From: Homarus americanus
Lineage: Eukaryota > Arthropoda > Malacostraca > Decapoda > Nephropidae
Assembly: GCF_018991925.1 (NCBI RefSeq)
Contig: NW_024756914.1
Coordinates: 8,948,089 to 9,012,088, forward strand
Direction of reading: 5' to 3'
DNA: 64,000 nucleotides
Shown here piece by piece: positions 26,401 to 39,600 of the stretch (within the stretch, counting starts at the first letter, position 1; the number at the start of each line of letters is the position of its first letter). A model generated the notes under the pieces. The model was not told the origin of the DNA, did no database searches, and worked only from the letters and a program-made list of their open reading frames with translations. The translations under genes and the position numbers were made by a program.

Positions 26401-29400
26401 CAAAGGAATCAGAAGGCAACGATAGGTATGACAGATTAACCGCATATATTTTTGTCTGTTTTATTTGTCAACATTTTTATTTCTTTCAACCCTACTTATG
26501 CTTTAGAGAATTATGGCTTGTTAACTTCTCAGATTATTAACAGTTTAGAGTTGACTGTGACTAACATTACTTTAGTGTGATAGTTTAGAAGGGTTGTGTA
26601 GACTTGTATTATCTTATACTTTTATGGGATAATATGTATTATACAGCACTAGTTTTTAAGGCTTAGTTTACATATACTGCACAGTATTTTACTGTCCAAC
26701 CTTCTTGTTTGCAACAGCTTTGAATAGGAATTATTTTTATTGGCCGCTACAGTACCAAGTTTTAGCCAGTTATTTTTAGTTTAAACTTGTGGAATGTTAA
26801 CAGAGAATATTAACAAGAGTGAGCATGCACGTCCCTCAGTTCCCTTCTTCCTCTTACTAAACAATCTTGAGGAACCTCAATCTTATCTCTGTCAACAAGC
26901 TGTCAGGTTATAGCTTGTAGACCTGTTCTTGTATTCATGTGAAGGTAAATTTATTTTAGGTCATACTTGAATAAACTTGGTGTACAGTTGCCTGCACTTA
27001 TACCTGGTACAGTAGCTGGTGTGTTTTGTGAGATGTGGCAACTCTGTGTTTGTTTACATCATATTAAAACTCCTGGAATGGCCTTAAAGAACCTCGCAAT
27101 AGTAGCCAGACTAAGGATGCTAGATAAACTTTCCTTAGTTTCCTCATATCACAAAATCCTCCAGCCACTGTACCAGGTATAAGTGTAGGCAGCTGTACAT
27201 TCGTTCTTGCTCTGTGGGTCAGATATTGAAAGGTTACATGGATGGTCTCTCTCTCTTACCTGTTATCTTTCTCCTTTCCCACATTTGCATGGGGTGACTC
27301 AAAGAAAACAGAAACATCTTCAAAGGGAGAAAAGCTAGTGGAATAGTTTAGAAAGGACTGACAGGAAGGGTGTAAAAAAGTCAGTATATGACAAGAGTTT
27401 TTCTCTGTAAAATAACTGATGGTATGGGACCAAGTGCTCCATTAATGGTAATTTATAACATCGCTTGAACTAGCCCGGTGGTGCTCTGGATGTGGTCTTA
27501 CTCCATTTCACCCATCATTGTTAAGTCTTCTTGCACCTAACTTTGTCTGACATTATTTTACCTTACCTTACCTAACCTTACTTCACCTATCTTTGTTAAG
27601 TCTACTGACACCTTTTCATCACACTGGCCCCATGAGCCAACACACACACACACACACACTCACTATAGTGCATTTTTTCTCACCTGAGAAAAGATGCCCC
27701 GTGCCTTCCCCAAGAGTTACAGCTGATTGGCTGTTGCAAACCTGTTCAGTTTTGTCCTGAAGTAATGATGTATTTCTAAATGAGTTTATTCATAATCGTT
27801 GGGATGACCGTTTCTGACGAGAAAGATATTTAGCTAAATTATATAAAGATAAATACATTCATTATTTCAAACATAAGCACATAGGAAGTTTATCAGAAGT
27901 ACTATACATGAAATAACTGTTAAACTCTGGTAGCAAATTCACGCTTTCAGAGGACGCATTTAATATATACTTATTTTTACCCACAATAAGGCATACTAAG
28001 ACAAATTACGTATCAGTTATACTACATTATGCAAAAACAAATTTTTTAAAGATCAGAATCACATTGAAATATTACACAATCGTTAGCAGAGGCGGGAAAA
28101 ATATGAAGTTGTTCGCATTCATATTTCCCGCCTACGTGCTTATGTTTGAAATAATGTCTGAGTGTTGGTAGAGTGTGAGGCTTATGTCTGAGTGTTGGTA
28201 GAGTGTGAGGCTTATGTCTGAGTGTTGGTAGAGAGAGTGGAGCTTATGTCTGAGTGTTGGTAGAGAGAGTGGAGCTTATGTCTGAGTGTTGGTAGAGTGT
28301 GAGGCTTATGTCTGAGTGTTGGTAGAGAGAGTGGAGCTTATGTCTGAGTGTTGGTAGAGTGTGAGGCTTATGTCTGAGTGTTGGTAGAGAGAGTGGAGCT
28401 TATGTCTGAGTGCTGGTAAAGAGAGTGGAGCTTATGTCTGAGTGTTGGTAGAGAGAGTGGAGCTTATGTCTGAGTGTTGGTAGTGTGAGGCTTATGAGTG
28501 TTGGTTGTGCTTATGTCTGAGTGTTGGTAGTGTGAGGCTTATGTCTGAGTGTTGTAGTGTGAGGGCTTATATCTGAGTGTTGGTAGAGTGGGGCTTATAT
28601 CTGAGTGTTGGTAGAGAGTGGGGCTTATGTCTGTTGGTAGAGAGTGGGCTTATGTCTGAGTGTTGGTAGAGTGGGGCTTATGTCTGAGTGTTGGTAGAGT
28701 GAGGCTTGTCTGAGTGTTGGTAGAGAGTGGGGCTTATATCTGAGTGTTGGTAGAGTGGGGCTTATGTCTTATGTCTGAGTGTTGGTAGAGAGTGGAGCTT
28801 ATGTCTGAGTGTTGGTAGCTTATGTCTGTGTTGCTTATGTCTGAGTGTTGGTAGAGTGGAGCTTATGTCTTGTTGGTAGAGAGTGGGGCTTATGTCTGGT
28901 GTTGGTAGAGTGTGAGGCTTATGTCTGAGTGTTGGTTGAGTGTAAGGCTTATGTCTGAGTGTTGGTGGAGTGTGAGGCTTATGTCTGAGTGTTGGTAGAG
29001 AGTGGGGCTTATGTCTGAGTGTTGGTAGAGAGTGGGGCTTATATCTGAGTGTTGGTAGAGAGGGGCTTATATCTGAGTCTTATGTCTGAGTGTTGGTAGA
29101 GTGTGAGGCTTATGTGAGTCTGAGTGTTGGTAGAGAGTGGGGCTTATGTCTGAGTGTTGGTAGAGAGTGGGGCTTATATCTGTGTTGCTTAGCTTATGTC
29201 TGAGTGTTGGTAGAGAGTGGGGCTTATGTCTGAGTGTTGGTAGAGAGTGGGGCTTATGTCTTGAGTGTTGGTAGAGTGTGAGGCTTATTTCTGAGTCTGA
29301 GTGTTGGTAGAGAGAGTGGAGCTTATGTCTGAGTGTTGGTAGAGAGTGGGGCTTATGTCTGAGTGTTGGTAGAGAGTGGGGCTTATGTCTTGAGTGTTGG

Positions 29401-32400
29401 TAGAGTGTGAGGCTTATGTCTGAGTGTATTGTGAAGGGAGAGACTTGTTCCCTGTGAAAATATGGCCATATCAATGATGGTTGTGGTTGTTAAAACACCT
29501 CTCATTCTGGGGATATTAATTTTGTGTGTGTGTGCACAGGGTGGTGTAATGCACCTTTTTATAGCAGCATTATTTCCGTGTTAAGGTGCAGGCATTGCTT
29601 GCTCCCTCTCGCTTTCAGCTACTGCCACAGGCTAGCCCTTGTGGCGACCAGGGAAGCAACTTGCATAAGTCTTCCCCTGCCAGTACACAGTCTCTTCACC
29701 ATCAAGACTCCTGCTGTGCTTCCTCGCAGCAACACACTGTAACTGGGTGCCTCGTGGGCCCAGGCTAGACCAGCAGGGGATCTCGGAACAGCAGTGGGCT
29801 CCAGAGGGACGGCGCATAGGCCAACTGGCATGTGAACACGTTCTGGAGCCTACCAACCATTGACCCGCTGCCTTGCGGATTAACATTGGTAGGTATAAGG
29901 CTACGGGAGTAAACACCGAACGAAAAATTTGCGGTGGAGACCCGCATCAGGCAGACATGCTTACAGAGCTCCAACAAAACCCCAACTGGTGTATAGGCAG
30001 AAGAGGTGACCACCATGGGTGCCCAACGACTACACCGGTGAATGAAGGCAATGCACGATGGACAGACTACTAAGGCGAAACCCAACAAACTGGGCTATCG
30101 GCAGTCCATTGCACCTCTCCCTCTTCCCAGTCGTTGCAACACTTACACCACTGGATCAGGAAAAGGGAGAGCCAAGATGTGTGGTTGCAGCCTGCGCTTC
30201 TGCCTCACCACATAAATCAACTCATGCACAGCCATCACCCAGCTCATCATACCTCTCTTCATCATCAAAGCCCCTATACCCCCAAAAGTCCTATGGCGTT
30301 GGGGACAGGCAGAGACGACTGCCAGGAGTCTCTAATTACAACTCTGCACATGGGCGGCACAGATAAGATGGTCATTTATGCACTGGGATCTAGGCAGCAG
30401 TGCAATCCAGTCCTGTCTATGCGACCAAGCAGGTTTTCCGAGGAGACACTCTGCACGCCCCACATGGGGAGGGGGTTGAAAAGGTGCCCTAAACATAGCC
30501 TGACTAAAAAACCAACCTGACTGGTCAACCGCACCCAATAAGGTCATCCTTATGCGGTCGAAAACACAATTAAAATCACAGATCCAAACAAAAACAAACT
30601 ATACAACCTCTTATGGTCACTGCATGTAATGTCAGAACCCTTCCGGATACTGGCCCAAATAAGCGTCCTGAAAGAAGAACTGCTCTTTTGGCAAAAGAGC
30701 TGGCTCGGTATAACATCGACATAGCAGCCATTAGTGAGTCCCAGCTCCCAGACGAGGGTTGACTCACAGAACGGGGGTCTGGCTATATCTTCTTCTGGAA
30801 GGGTAAGCTTGCTGCGGAGAGAAACTGCATTTATGAAGTTGGCTTTGACATCTGCCAATGAATCCTACACAGGCTAACTGAAATGCCTCTTGGGATCAAC
30901 AAGCGCCTCATGACGCTCCAAGTCCCACTGAATCACTCATGTCATGCCTCAGGGCATGATGGAATTCCATCCGAGGTGTATAAAGCAGGGGGACCTCTGC
31001 TTACCAGCCGTCTCCACACTCTCCTGGAGAATATATGGGAAAGGGAGGAATTCCTCCAAGCTCTTAAAGATGCTTCCATCTTCAATGTTTATAAGAACAA
31101 GGGAGTCCCATCAGACTCTGACAACTGCCGTGGATCTCGCTGCTGTCCGTAGCTGGCAAGATTATCGCCCGAGTCCTCCTAAACTGACTTCTTCCTGAGG
31201 CGGAAAACTTCCTCCCAGAATTTCAATGTGGCTTTAGACCATCACATGGCACCACTGACATGATCTTTGCTGCTCGCCAAATACAGGAAAAGTGCAGAGA
31301 ACAACGTCGCGACCTGTACATGGCTTTCATCGACCTAACCAAGACCTTCGACTCGGTCAACAAGAAAGCCCTCTGGTGGACCCTCAGCCATTTTGGCTGC
31401 CCCCAAAATTCATGAATGGGAGTGTCCTGCACAATGGCACCCAGTCAGAGTTCTTCCCCATCCAAACAGGGGTTAAACAAGGATGTGTACTGGCACCAAC
31501 TCTCTTTTCCATTTTCTTCGCTGCCTTCATTACATCGAGTACCGGATGAAGGGCCTTTTCAACAGAAGATGATTCCAGGCAATAACAAAGGTGTCAGCGG
31601 CTTCCATTACTGAACTTCAGTATTCAGACAACCTTACTCTTCTTGCTCACACTGAATGCGACCCACAGGAGATCCTGAATACCTACACAGATGCATATGC
31701 ACACTTTGGCCTTGAGGTGAATGTTCATAAGACTCAGATTCTCTTTGAACTTGCCCCTGGTTCAGACACCCCTCCACCATCCATCCAACTTAACGGTACT
31801 ACCCTTTCAAATGTTACCCACTTTCGCTATCTCCGCTCCCACCTGTATACCATCGCGGACATCGATGAAGAGATCCAACATCAGATCAGATGTGCATCTC
31901 AAGCCTTTGGAAGACTTTGAAACCGTGTCTTCAGCTGTAGGGAGCTGAAATTATCTACAAAATTATACGTATTACGAGCAGTGGTTCTCGCCACCCTGCC
32001 TATATGGCAGCGAGACCTGGGTTACATACAGGAGGCACCTCAAAGCACTTGAAAACTTTCACCAACGTAGTCTACTTTCCATTTTCGGAGTTCGCTGGGA
32101 AGACAAGAGAACAAATGCCAACATCCTCACTGACACCAATTGTAGGAGCATCGTGGCTACCATTATCCATGAACAACTACGCTGGACTGGCCATGTTACC
32201 CGCTTGGACGACAGTAGACTGCCAAAGCAGCTGCTTTACAGTCACCTAGCGAATAGTAAACATAGCGCTGGCGGGCAACTGAAAAGGTATAAGGATAGTC
32301 TTAAGACAAATCTGAAAAAGTGCCAAATGAGGAGTCGATTACTACTCATCGTAACGCTTGGAGGAGCACCACACGAAAGGGTGTCAATACTTTCGAATTA

Positions 32401-32671
32401 ACCCTCCTGCAAACCGAGGCAGACATGCACCAACGCCGGAAAGACATTGCCACCGCCCCTCCTGCACTCGATGTAGCCCTCCACATGGGCAACATCTGTG
32501 AACAACTCTGCCGGTCCCGTATCGGCCTCTTTGGTCACCTCAAAACTCACCAATGAAGGCGACATCCCGAATAACTCATATCATTGTATCATAGCTGGAT
32601 GATCATCATACTTGAATCCGAGTGACAGCAAAGTACTAGTAGTAGTAGTAGTGTGTGTGTGTGTGCGTGTG

Positions 32672-32702
<31 letters not shown>

Positions 32703-35700
32703 AGTACCTCAGAGATGTTAGGTTTGACTCCTGACCCATTCACCTCATGTTCCAGACACAGCATCAGTGCCCCCAACTATGCTATAGTGCATTGGTTTAT
32801 GTTTATTGGTACAGAGGTAACACGTGTGTGTGTCTCACCAATGTGTCAAGGGTTCGAGCCTCGGCCCGGACATACGTGAGAAGGGTGTTATCCAGTGTGA
32901 CCCTCACTACTAAGCACCACAGGTTTCTCGGTTTCCCGTTTCCTGCAGTACTGACACTGGATAGACCAACTGCCAGACTGGCAAGTAAGCTGACACGTGG
33001 TGAAAATTATAAGAAAAAAGTACTCTAGTTCATGTGCTCTGATCCATTTTAAACAGATTTTTTTTAATGAAATTATAAATAATAATTAGGTGGCTATATT
33101 TCTCTTAATGGACATCTTTTGTTTGACTTAACCTTTGAAGACTTTGCCATTTTTAAGGGTATTTTTATTTCTATAGTGCAAGTATATAAGGCAAATGCTT
33201 CACTGTTGTGTAAATCAAACCAAGATGGACAATTGTTGAGCTGTTGTGAAGATGGGTGTTTGTTGTGGATCACCAGCATGTGTAGTGGAGCATGGCTGAT
33301 AGTGGTGGGTCACATGAGTACAGGAGGTGGCTTGTGCAATGTGGGACTGCTGACTCAACCTTTTTTTGTATATTATCTTTATTATTGGACCAAACAACAG
33401 TCTCCTCATGTTTATCTTGAATGCATCATCTAGGAAGTAATGAATGATAATTTGTTAACCTTCTGAAAGTGTTGAAATTACTTTGGTAATTGTAAAACTA
33501 ATCCAGTCTGAATTTCATTAAAAAAAATTTTTATACAGTACATTATAAACTTAGATTTTTAAAAAAATGGCTTAAATACGTTTGATTAATATATCAGTGT
33601 TTCCTGTTACTTGTTGTTAAAGCTACACATTATTGTTTGGTCCCATGACATTGTCATAGTTATCATTGTGATGTATGGACATAATTATGGTATAAATGAT
33701 ATTCTCTGTACAGTGTTACCATCATATGCTATAGTATGCTTAATTACCCTCATTTGGCCAGATGTACTGTATGGTAATGTTAAACAGTGTGTATCTGTTG
33801 TTTTGAACTGATGGACTAAACTGTTATGCATACATCTGCCGTTGCAGGTATCCCCGTGATCCTCGCTCTGACTTTGACCAGCGAGACCAGAGGACAGAAC
33901 AGCGGGATCAGCGTTTCCGAGAACCCCCGCCGAGCCGTGAACCTCGAGAAAACTTTAACCGCAGTGACCCGAGAGATACCAGGTACACTTGGTGGTTAAT
34001 CTGTTGAGGTGTTTGATCACACTAGATACATTGAATCATTCCATGGGGCCAAGAACAGTGCTATGCAGCTCCTACTCCTCCTACCCATGCATATTTTTTA
34101 TTCTCTTTTCCACCTTCCTTTTCATAGTTCATCATTATTGTTTTTCTGTCTACTGTGATATAATTTAACCCCCAGGTTTGCCAGTCAGCCAAAACTGCTC
34201 TTGTTATTTTAATATACCCGGTATGCATTACTGACCACCTCCGAACACAAGGACAGCTAAAAATAGCCACAGGCGGTCACAGTCAAGGTCACTTTCCCTT
34301 TCTTGTCACTGGCAAATGGGGGGTGATGATAGCAGCTGTGTTTATTACTGGGGTATATTGTTCTTTTACGGTATGTTAGACTGGTTTATAATACATTTTT
34401 ATTATTTTAATATACCGGTAATCTTCATTTTAATCCAGCTTCCCAAACGTAAGTTTCAGTATAAAATAATTCGTGGTAGGACCTTGTGAGTGGTTTACCA
34501 TGTTTCCATCACCACTCTTGACACGCTAAACCGCAATATTTAAGAGGTAAGAATTTTATCTCTGGTGCTTAAGACGACCCCCTAACTTTGGGCTGATTTT
34601 TTTTTTGGTTCAAATTCCGTCTTGTAGGCCGAGATATACGGTATATACAGTGGTCCCTCGGTTAACGAACGGTTTGATTAACGAAATTTTGGTTAACGAA
34701 TTATCTCCCATAAGGATCTTCAATTCGGTTAACGAACAAAACTTCGATTAACGAAATCCTTACGACAAACACGTTTTGTTGTGAGCATCAGCTGATCAGC
34801 TAGTCCGCCAATACAGTAATCGCTTCTAGGCTTACATTCGTTTCCAGTGGAGTAAATATCAATAAAGTTGTGCTCTTTAATATTTTTTGCATTTTTTATA
34901 TTAAAATTATTAGTCATTTTAAAATTTAGTTAACATATTGATAATACAGTGACCCCTCCGTTAACGAACTCAATCCGTTCCAGAAGGTCGTTCGTTAACC
35001 GAAAAGTTCGTTAACCGAAACCATTGTTTTAATGGGTTTTTGGGTAATTGGTTCCAGCTCACCGAAAATTTCCTAAATTCAACAAAAATGGTAGAAAAGT
35101 TCACTTACTTTGAGGTGTGTATGTAGAAGGCTCCTGGACGATGATGATGATGATGGGATTTAGAATGGGGGTGGAGGAGAAGGAAAAAGAGAAGGCATTG
35201 GGGTGGAAGAGAAGTCACCCCATGGCGCCATTTCACCCATAAAATTTTAGCTCTCTTGGTGTAATTCAAGATTATTTTCTTTAAATAAACACTGCACTGC
35301 ATTATATATTGTCAATATGTAAAATATATTTCAAAATGACCAATAATTTGCTTGGAAACACAGAAAAAAAGCGTTTAGTTGAAGAGAGTCTCAAGCAAGA
35401 TGTTACCTCCAGTGAAAACAGAGAGAGGCTAACTCCTGTTTGCTGTGTTAAGAGGCTGGATGCCGCCCATTAAACTAGTCACTTTACCTTCAATTATGTT
35501 CAATAATTGTTAAAATTACAAAAAAAATTGAATATTAAACTTTTAAAATTATTGAATAGTATAAACTTCTTGATATTTACTAAAATAGTAAGGAATTTAA
35601 GCCCTAGAACCGATTAATGTATTGGCGGACTGATACTAAAGCTGGTTGCCCGGTCAGTGCAAGCAAAAACATGTTGAGGTCGGTTCGTAAGAACTTCGTT

Positions 35701-36561
35701 AACCGAATTTTTTTTCGTTAACCGAATTGAAGATCCTTATGGAAGGCAGTTCGTCAATCGAAATTACATTAACCGAGGTGTTCGTTAAACGAGGGGTCAC
35801 TGTATATGCAGTACAGGGAACTAGTTTTTTGTGCACCCATCAGGAGCTTGACTTACCCGCCAAAGCGTCAGTTTAACTTTTTTTTGCAGTGGAGGAAACA
35901 TCGTTTTTGCTGCTCTCTTGAATACAGAATATTTTTACATTTTTACATTAATATTTTTGGTCATTCTGAAATTTAGTAAACATATTGACAATATATAGCG
36001 CAGTGCCGTGTTGATTTAAATAAAATAATATTTAATTACAGCTAGTGAACTTAAAATTTTATTGGTGAAATTACTGCATCAAGCATGGGTCCAAAGAAAG
36101 GCGATTTCTCCTCCATTCCAACCGGGTTGGAGGAGAAGGGAAAAGAGAAGGAAGTGGGGATGGAGGAGAAATCGCCTTTCTTTGGACCCATGCTTGATGC
36201 ATTAATTTCACCAATAAAATTTTAAGTTCACTAGGTGTAATTCAAGATTAATTTCTTTAAATCAACACAGCACTGCGCTTTACTGTATATTATCAATATG
36301 TTAACTGAAGTTCAGAATTACCAATAATTTCAATGAAAAATGCACAAAGATTCAAAACACCAGCAAAATAGATGCTCTCCACTGTTTTCAAAGCCCAACT
36401 GACGCCTTGTGACCGACTCACGCATCTGATGGGTGCACAACAAACTAGTTCCCTGTACTGCATATATTATCAATATGTTAACTAAATTTTAAAATGTCTA
36501 ATAATTGTAATATAAAACAGGTCACTGACCCACATCGGGGCCTGGGGGGCGAAAATGTAAA

Positions 36562-36602
<41 letters not shown>

Positions 36603-39600
36603 TAATAATAACATTAATAATAACAATAATAAAAAAGAACCACAAAGAAATACAAAATGAAAAAAAAAATCAAAAGTGGGGAACAATATATGTATGTTGT
36701 GTTGTCAATAGTAAGAGAAACAATTGAGACCCTGCAATTGTTTGTAAATGAGGCAGAAAGTCAGATCAGCAACCTGGGACTTGGTCACAATTTTTGTGAT
36801 ACCATGTGGCAGCAGGATCTACCATAGACAACACATTATGCTTCCAATATCTTCCCAGGCGGTAGTACCCCCCTGTTTGGTAGCTGCCTAATACCTTTTG
36901 TTGTGAGCTGATGCTCACAACAAAACATGATTTTCGTAAGGATTTCGTTAATCAAATTTTTTTTCGTTAACAGAATTGAAGAATCTTATGGAAGATAATT
37001 CGTTAACCGAGATTTCGTTAACTGAACCGTTCGTTAACCGCAGATGTATATATATATCTAAAAGTTTGGTGAAATAAATATATTTATAAAAAAACAAATG
37101 ATCTATTGATATAAGTGTGAATTGAGCTTTGTGTTACAGCAAAGACAGTGTGGTATTTTCCACGATTCAAAACGACACATCTCACAGGCGCTGTATTTAT
37201 ATACACAAACACCACTGTGCATGTACAATATTGTTCATACTGTAAACAAAATAATGTATACTACTGTACTGTACTGTATGTACTGTACTCAATAGCAGAC
37301 ACTGTTCATTCAGCTGACTGTAATCACGTCTTAATATTTGCGATGGAGGTTAGGTGGCAGATTAGTGGGTCATGTTACTGACCTGATCTGATGCAATATC
37401 ACATCACCCATTGTAGGGGTGGGGGATTAGTGGGTCTCATGACCTGAAGAGGTCTTGAATAAAGACAAAGGGTAAGGTGCTCCAGTGTTTCCCACCTACT
37501 AAATGTATAGAATATGTAGTAGTAATCATTTTTTACATTCTTAATACTGCTTTAACACTATTTTTGGCTGATTTTGTTCTGGTACAGTAATGTACAGCAC
37601 TGCACAACACAAATTGTACACAAAAACAGCAGCTAGCGAGGGACTAACCTACAATGGCAGCAGAATATGAACTAAGCAATCCAAACAGCTTGGCCACCTA
37701 CCCACGTGCCAGGTTGGAGGGTGATGCAATCCTTCGGAATGCCCTGAAATTTTATTCCCGGCTCCAGAAATGAATTTTTTTTAGATTTTCCATAATTCTT
37801 CTTGGAATTTTCAGAAAATGCACCTGATTTTCAACATCAGATTTTGTTCCCAAAACCGGAATTGAGAATTTTTCCCGAAAAATTTCGAGCAAATTCAATT
37901 CCAGCTATTGGAGAGTTCCGGTTATTAAGGAATTCTAGCTAATGGAGATTAAAACCATAATATTTTATTTTGCTTTCTGCTTTTGGATATTATACATACA
38001 AATTTAATACAGTTTATAGATTCATTATGAATGAAGTTTAATTGTACTGGAAAGTTATTTTTATGTCACCAATGAGATGATGAAGAAATGATAAATATAA
38101 TGACATTTTTCACTCAGAAATCCCACTTATTATACTGTACAGGAGTGTTTGGGATTACTGTATAAAAGACTAGTGCTAAAGGTAGAAGTAAACAAATTTT
38201 GTTTCATTGTGAATTTTTTCATCTCAGGGAGCGAGACCGTGAGTCCCGAAGCTACCGTGACACTCGGGACAACAGGGACCAAAGAAGCAGCGAAACGCGT
38301 GAACAGCGCGACAATAGAGACCCCAGAGCTGGAGACAGAGACTACCGCAACAATCCTCCCAGCGATGCCCGGGACCCACGAGGGGCGCGCCCAACCTTCC
38401 CTCAGGATAAGGACTTCAGAAGCAGTGAGTCGTTAGGGTTGTCATATTGAAGCAAATTACTTGATTGTTAACAAAATATTGAAGTTGATAAGAAAGGATA
38501 TAACGTGATATAAAGGAAAGCTGCAGTATTATTAATTTTTTAGGTTGAGAAATATACAGAATATTTTAAGGGAAATATTGAGAATGATAGATGAAGAGTG
38601 AGGGAGCATGAAGATGTGGAGTACATAATGTTCAGGCTTTAATGTGTGATTTGGATGGCACAGTATTTACTCCTTCACTACAGGGATGCCACTTTTCATA
38701 TTTATTTAGGTAATGCTAGATAATTTTATTCATGCACAAGGGTTTCATGGGTTTAATGAAACAACATGTTGAATATGGACAACTTACACACTTAGGGATG
38801 ATAAGAGTAAGGTGCGGGGGGACGATATTAGGACTATGGATTGATGTGCTGTGTAGTTTATTACCTGAAAAGGGTGATGAAACTACTGATTTATTTTAAT
38901 GCTTAATCCTGTTTTCATTTGTCAGCCAAAATCGTCAATAAGCTTTGGGTTGGCTGCTCATCTGTAAAGTACACAGTCTCATGTCACTGTACAGTACAGT
39001 ACTCACTTTGTGTGGGGAAGACTCCTGATGTTAGTTTTTTTTGTTTTTGTACTTATAAGCAAAGGGAATATTATCTGCCACACATTGAAATACACAAGTA
39101 ACACATAACTTGAGAGGAAACATTTTTTAGCAGGTCATATAACTCAGATAAGAAACAGTTAATTATAAAAGAAAGTCTTGTGGTCAAGAGACGTTGTTGC
39201 TGTAGCATATCAGTGCTTCTCTGTATATTACTGTACTGTACAGGTGCACAACTTGAGCACCGAAAGAGCTGCAGTATTCACATTTGGTTTCTGAATTTAA
39301 CATGATGCTTCATAAAGCCTCCACATTTTTAGGGTCAAAAGGTCATTGGTTAAGGTCACAGTTGTGAAAGTTTTATCCCTAGAGGGTAAAAAAAATTTAA
39401 CTTCCAACGTGTATATAAAGTATATTACCACTTTATTGAAACAAATTGTCCTAAGTGTAATTATAATTTTTATCAGGGTAATTTTGCTGTTGATGCCACT
39501 GCATGTATCAGGGTGCTCCCATAATATGACATATGTTGTAATCCACTGACAATAGTTAAAATACATATTATCTTCACGAACAGGTGGAAACCCACCTCCT

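Larger units (their letters stand above)
34648..37046. mobile_element. Outer Tigger-type foldback with nested insertions
   Basis: The left end is TA then CAGTGGTCCCTCGGTTAACG; the right end complement CCGTTCGTTAACCG at 37027-37040 has lost its last about 11 bases. The inner edges of both arms are also inverted (TTAGTTAACATATTGATAAT before 34945; complement from 36467), so the element is a long inverted repeat. Two further elements fill its centre (34947-35802, 35805-36465) and a dispersed repeat interrupts its right arm (36520-36815). Confidence 0.75.

Noticed and set aside
29067..29474. 135-codon minus-strand frame with [11 protein letters not shown] repeats
   Set aside because: Produced entirely by the 30-bp minisatellite; no start context or homologous family.
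32806..32875. Functional tRNA gene
   Set aside because: A and B boxes are present but no complete acceptor stem or cloverleaf could be folded; interpreted as a SINE head.
38149..38436. Alternative 95-codon frame over CSTF2 exon 9
   Set aside because: It does not fit the splice phases; the RD-rich frame joins exons 8 and 10 exactly.
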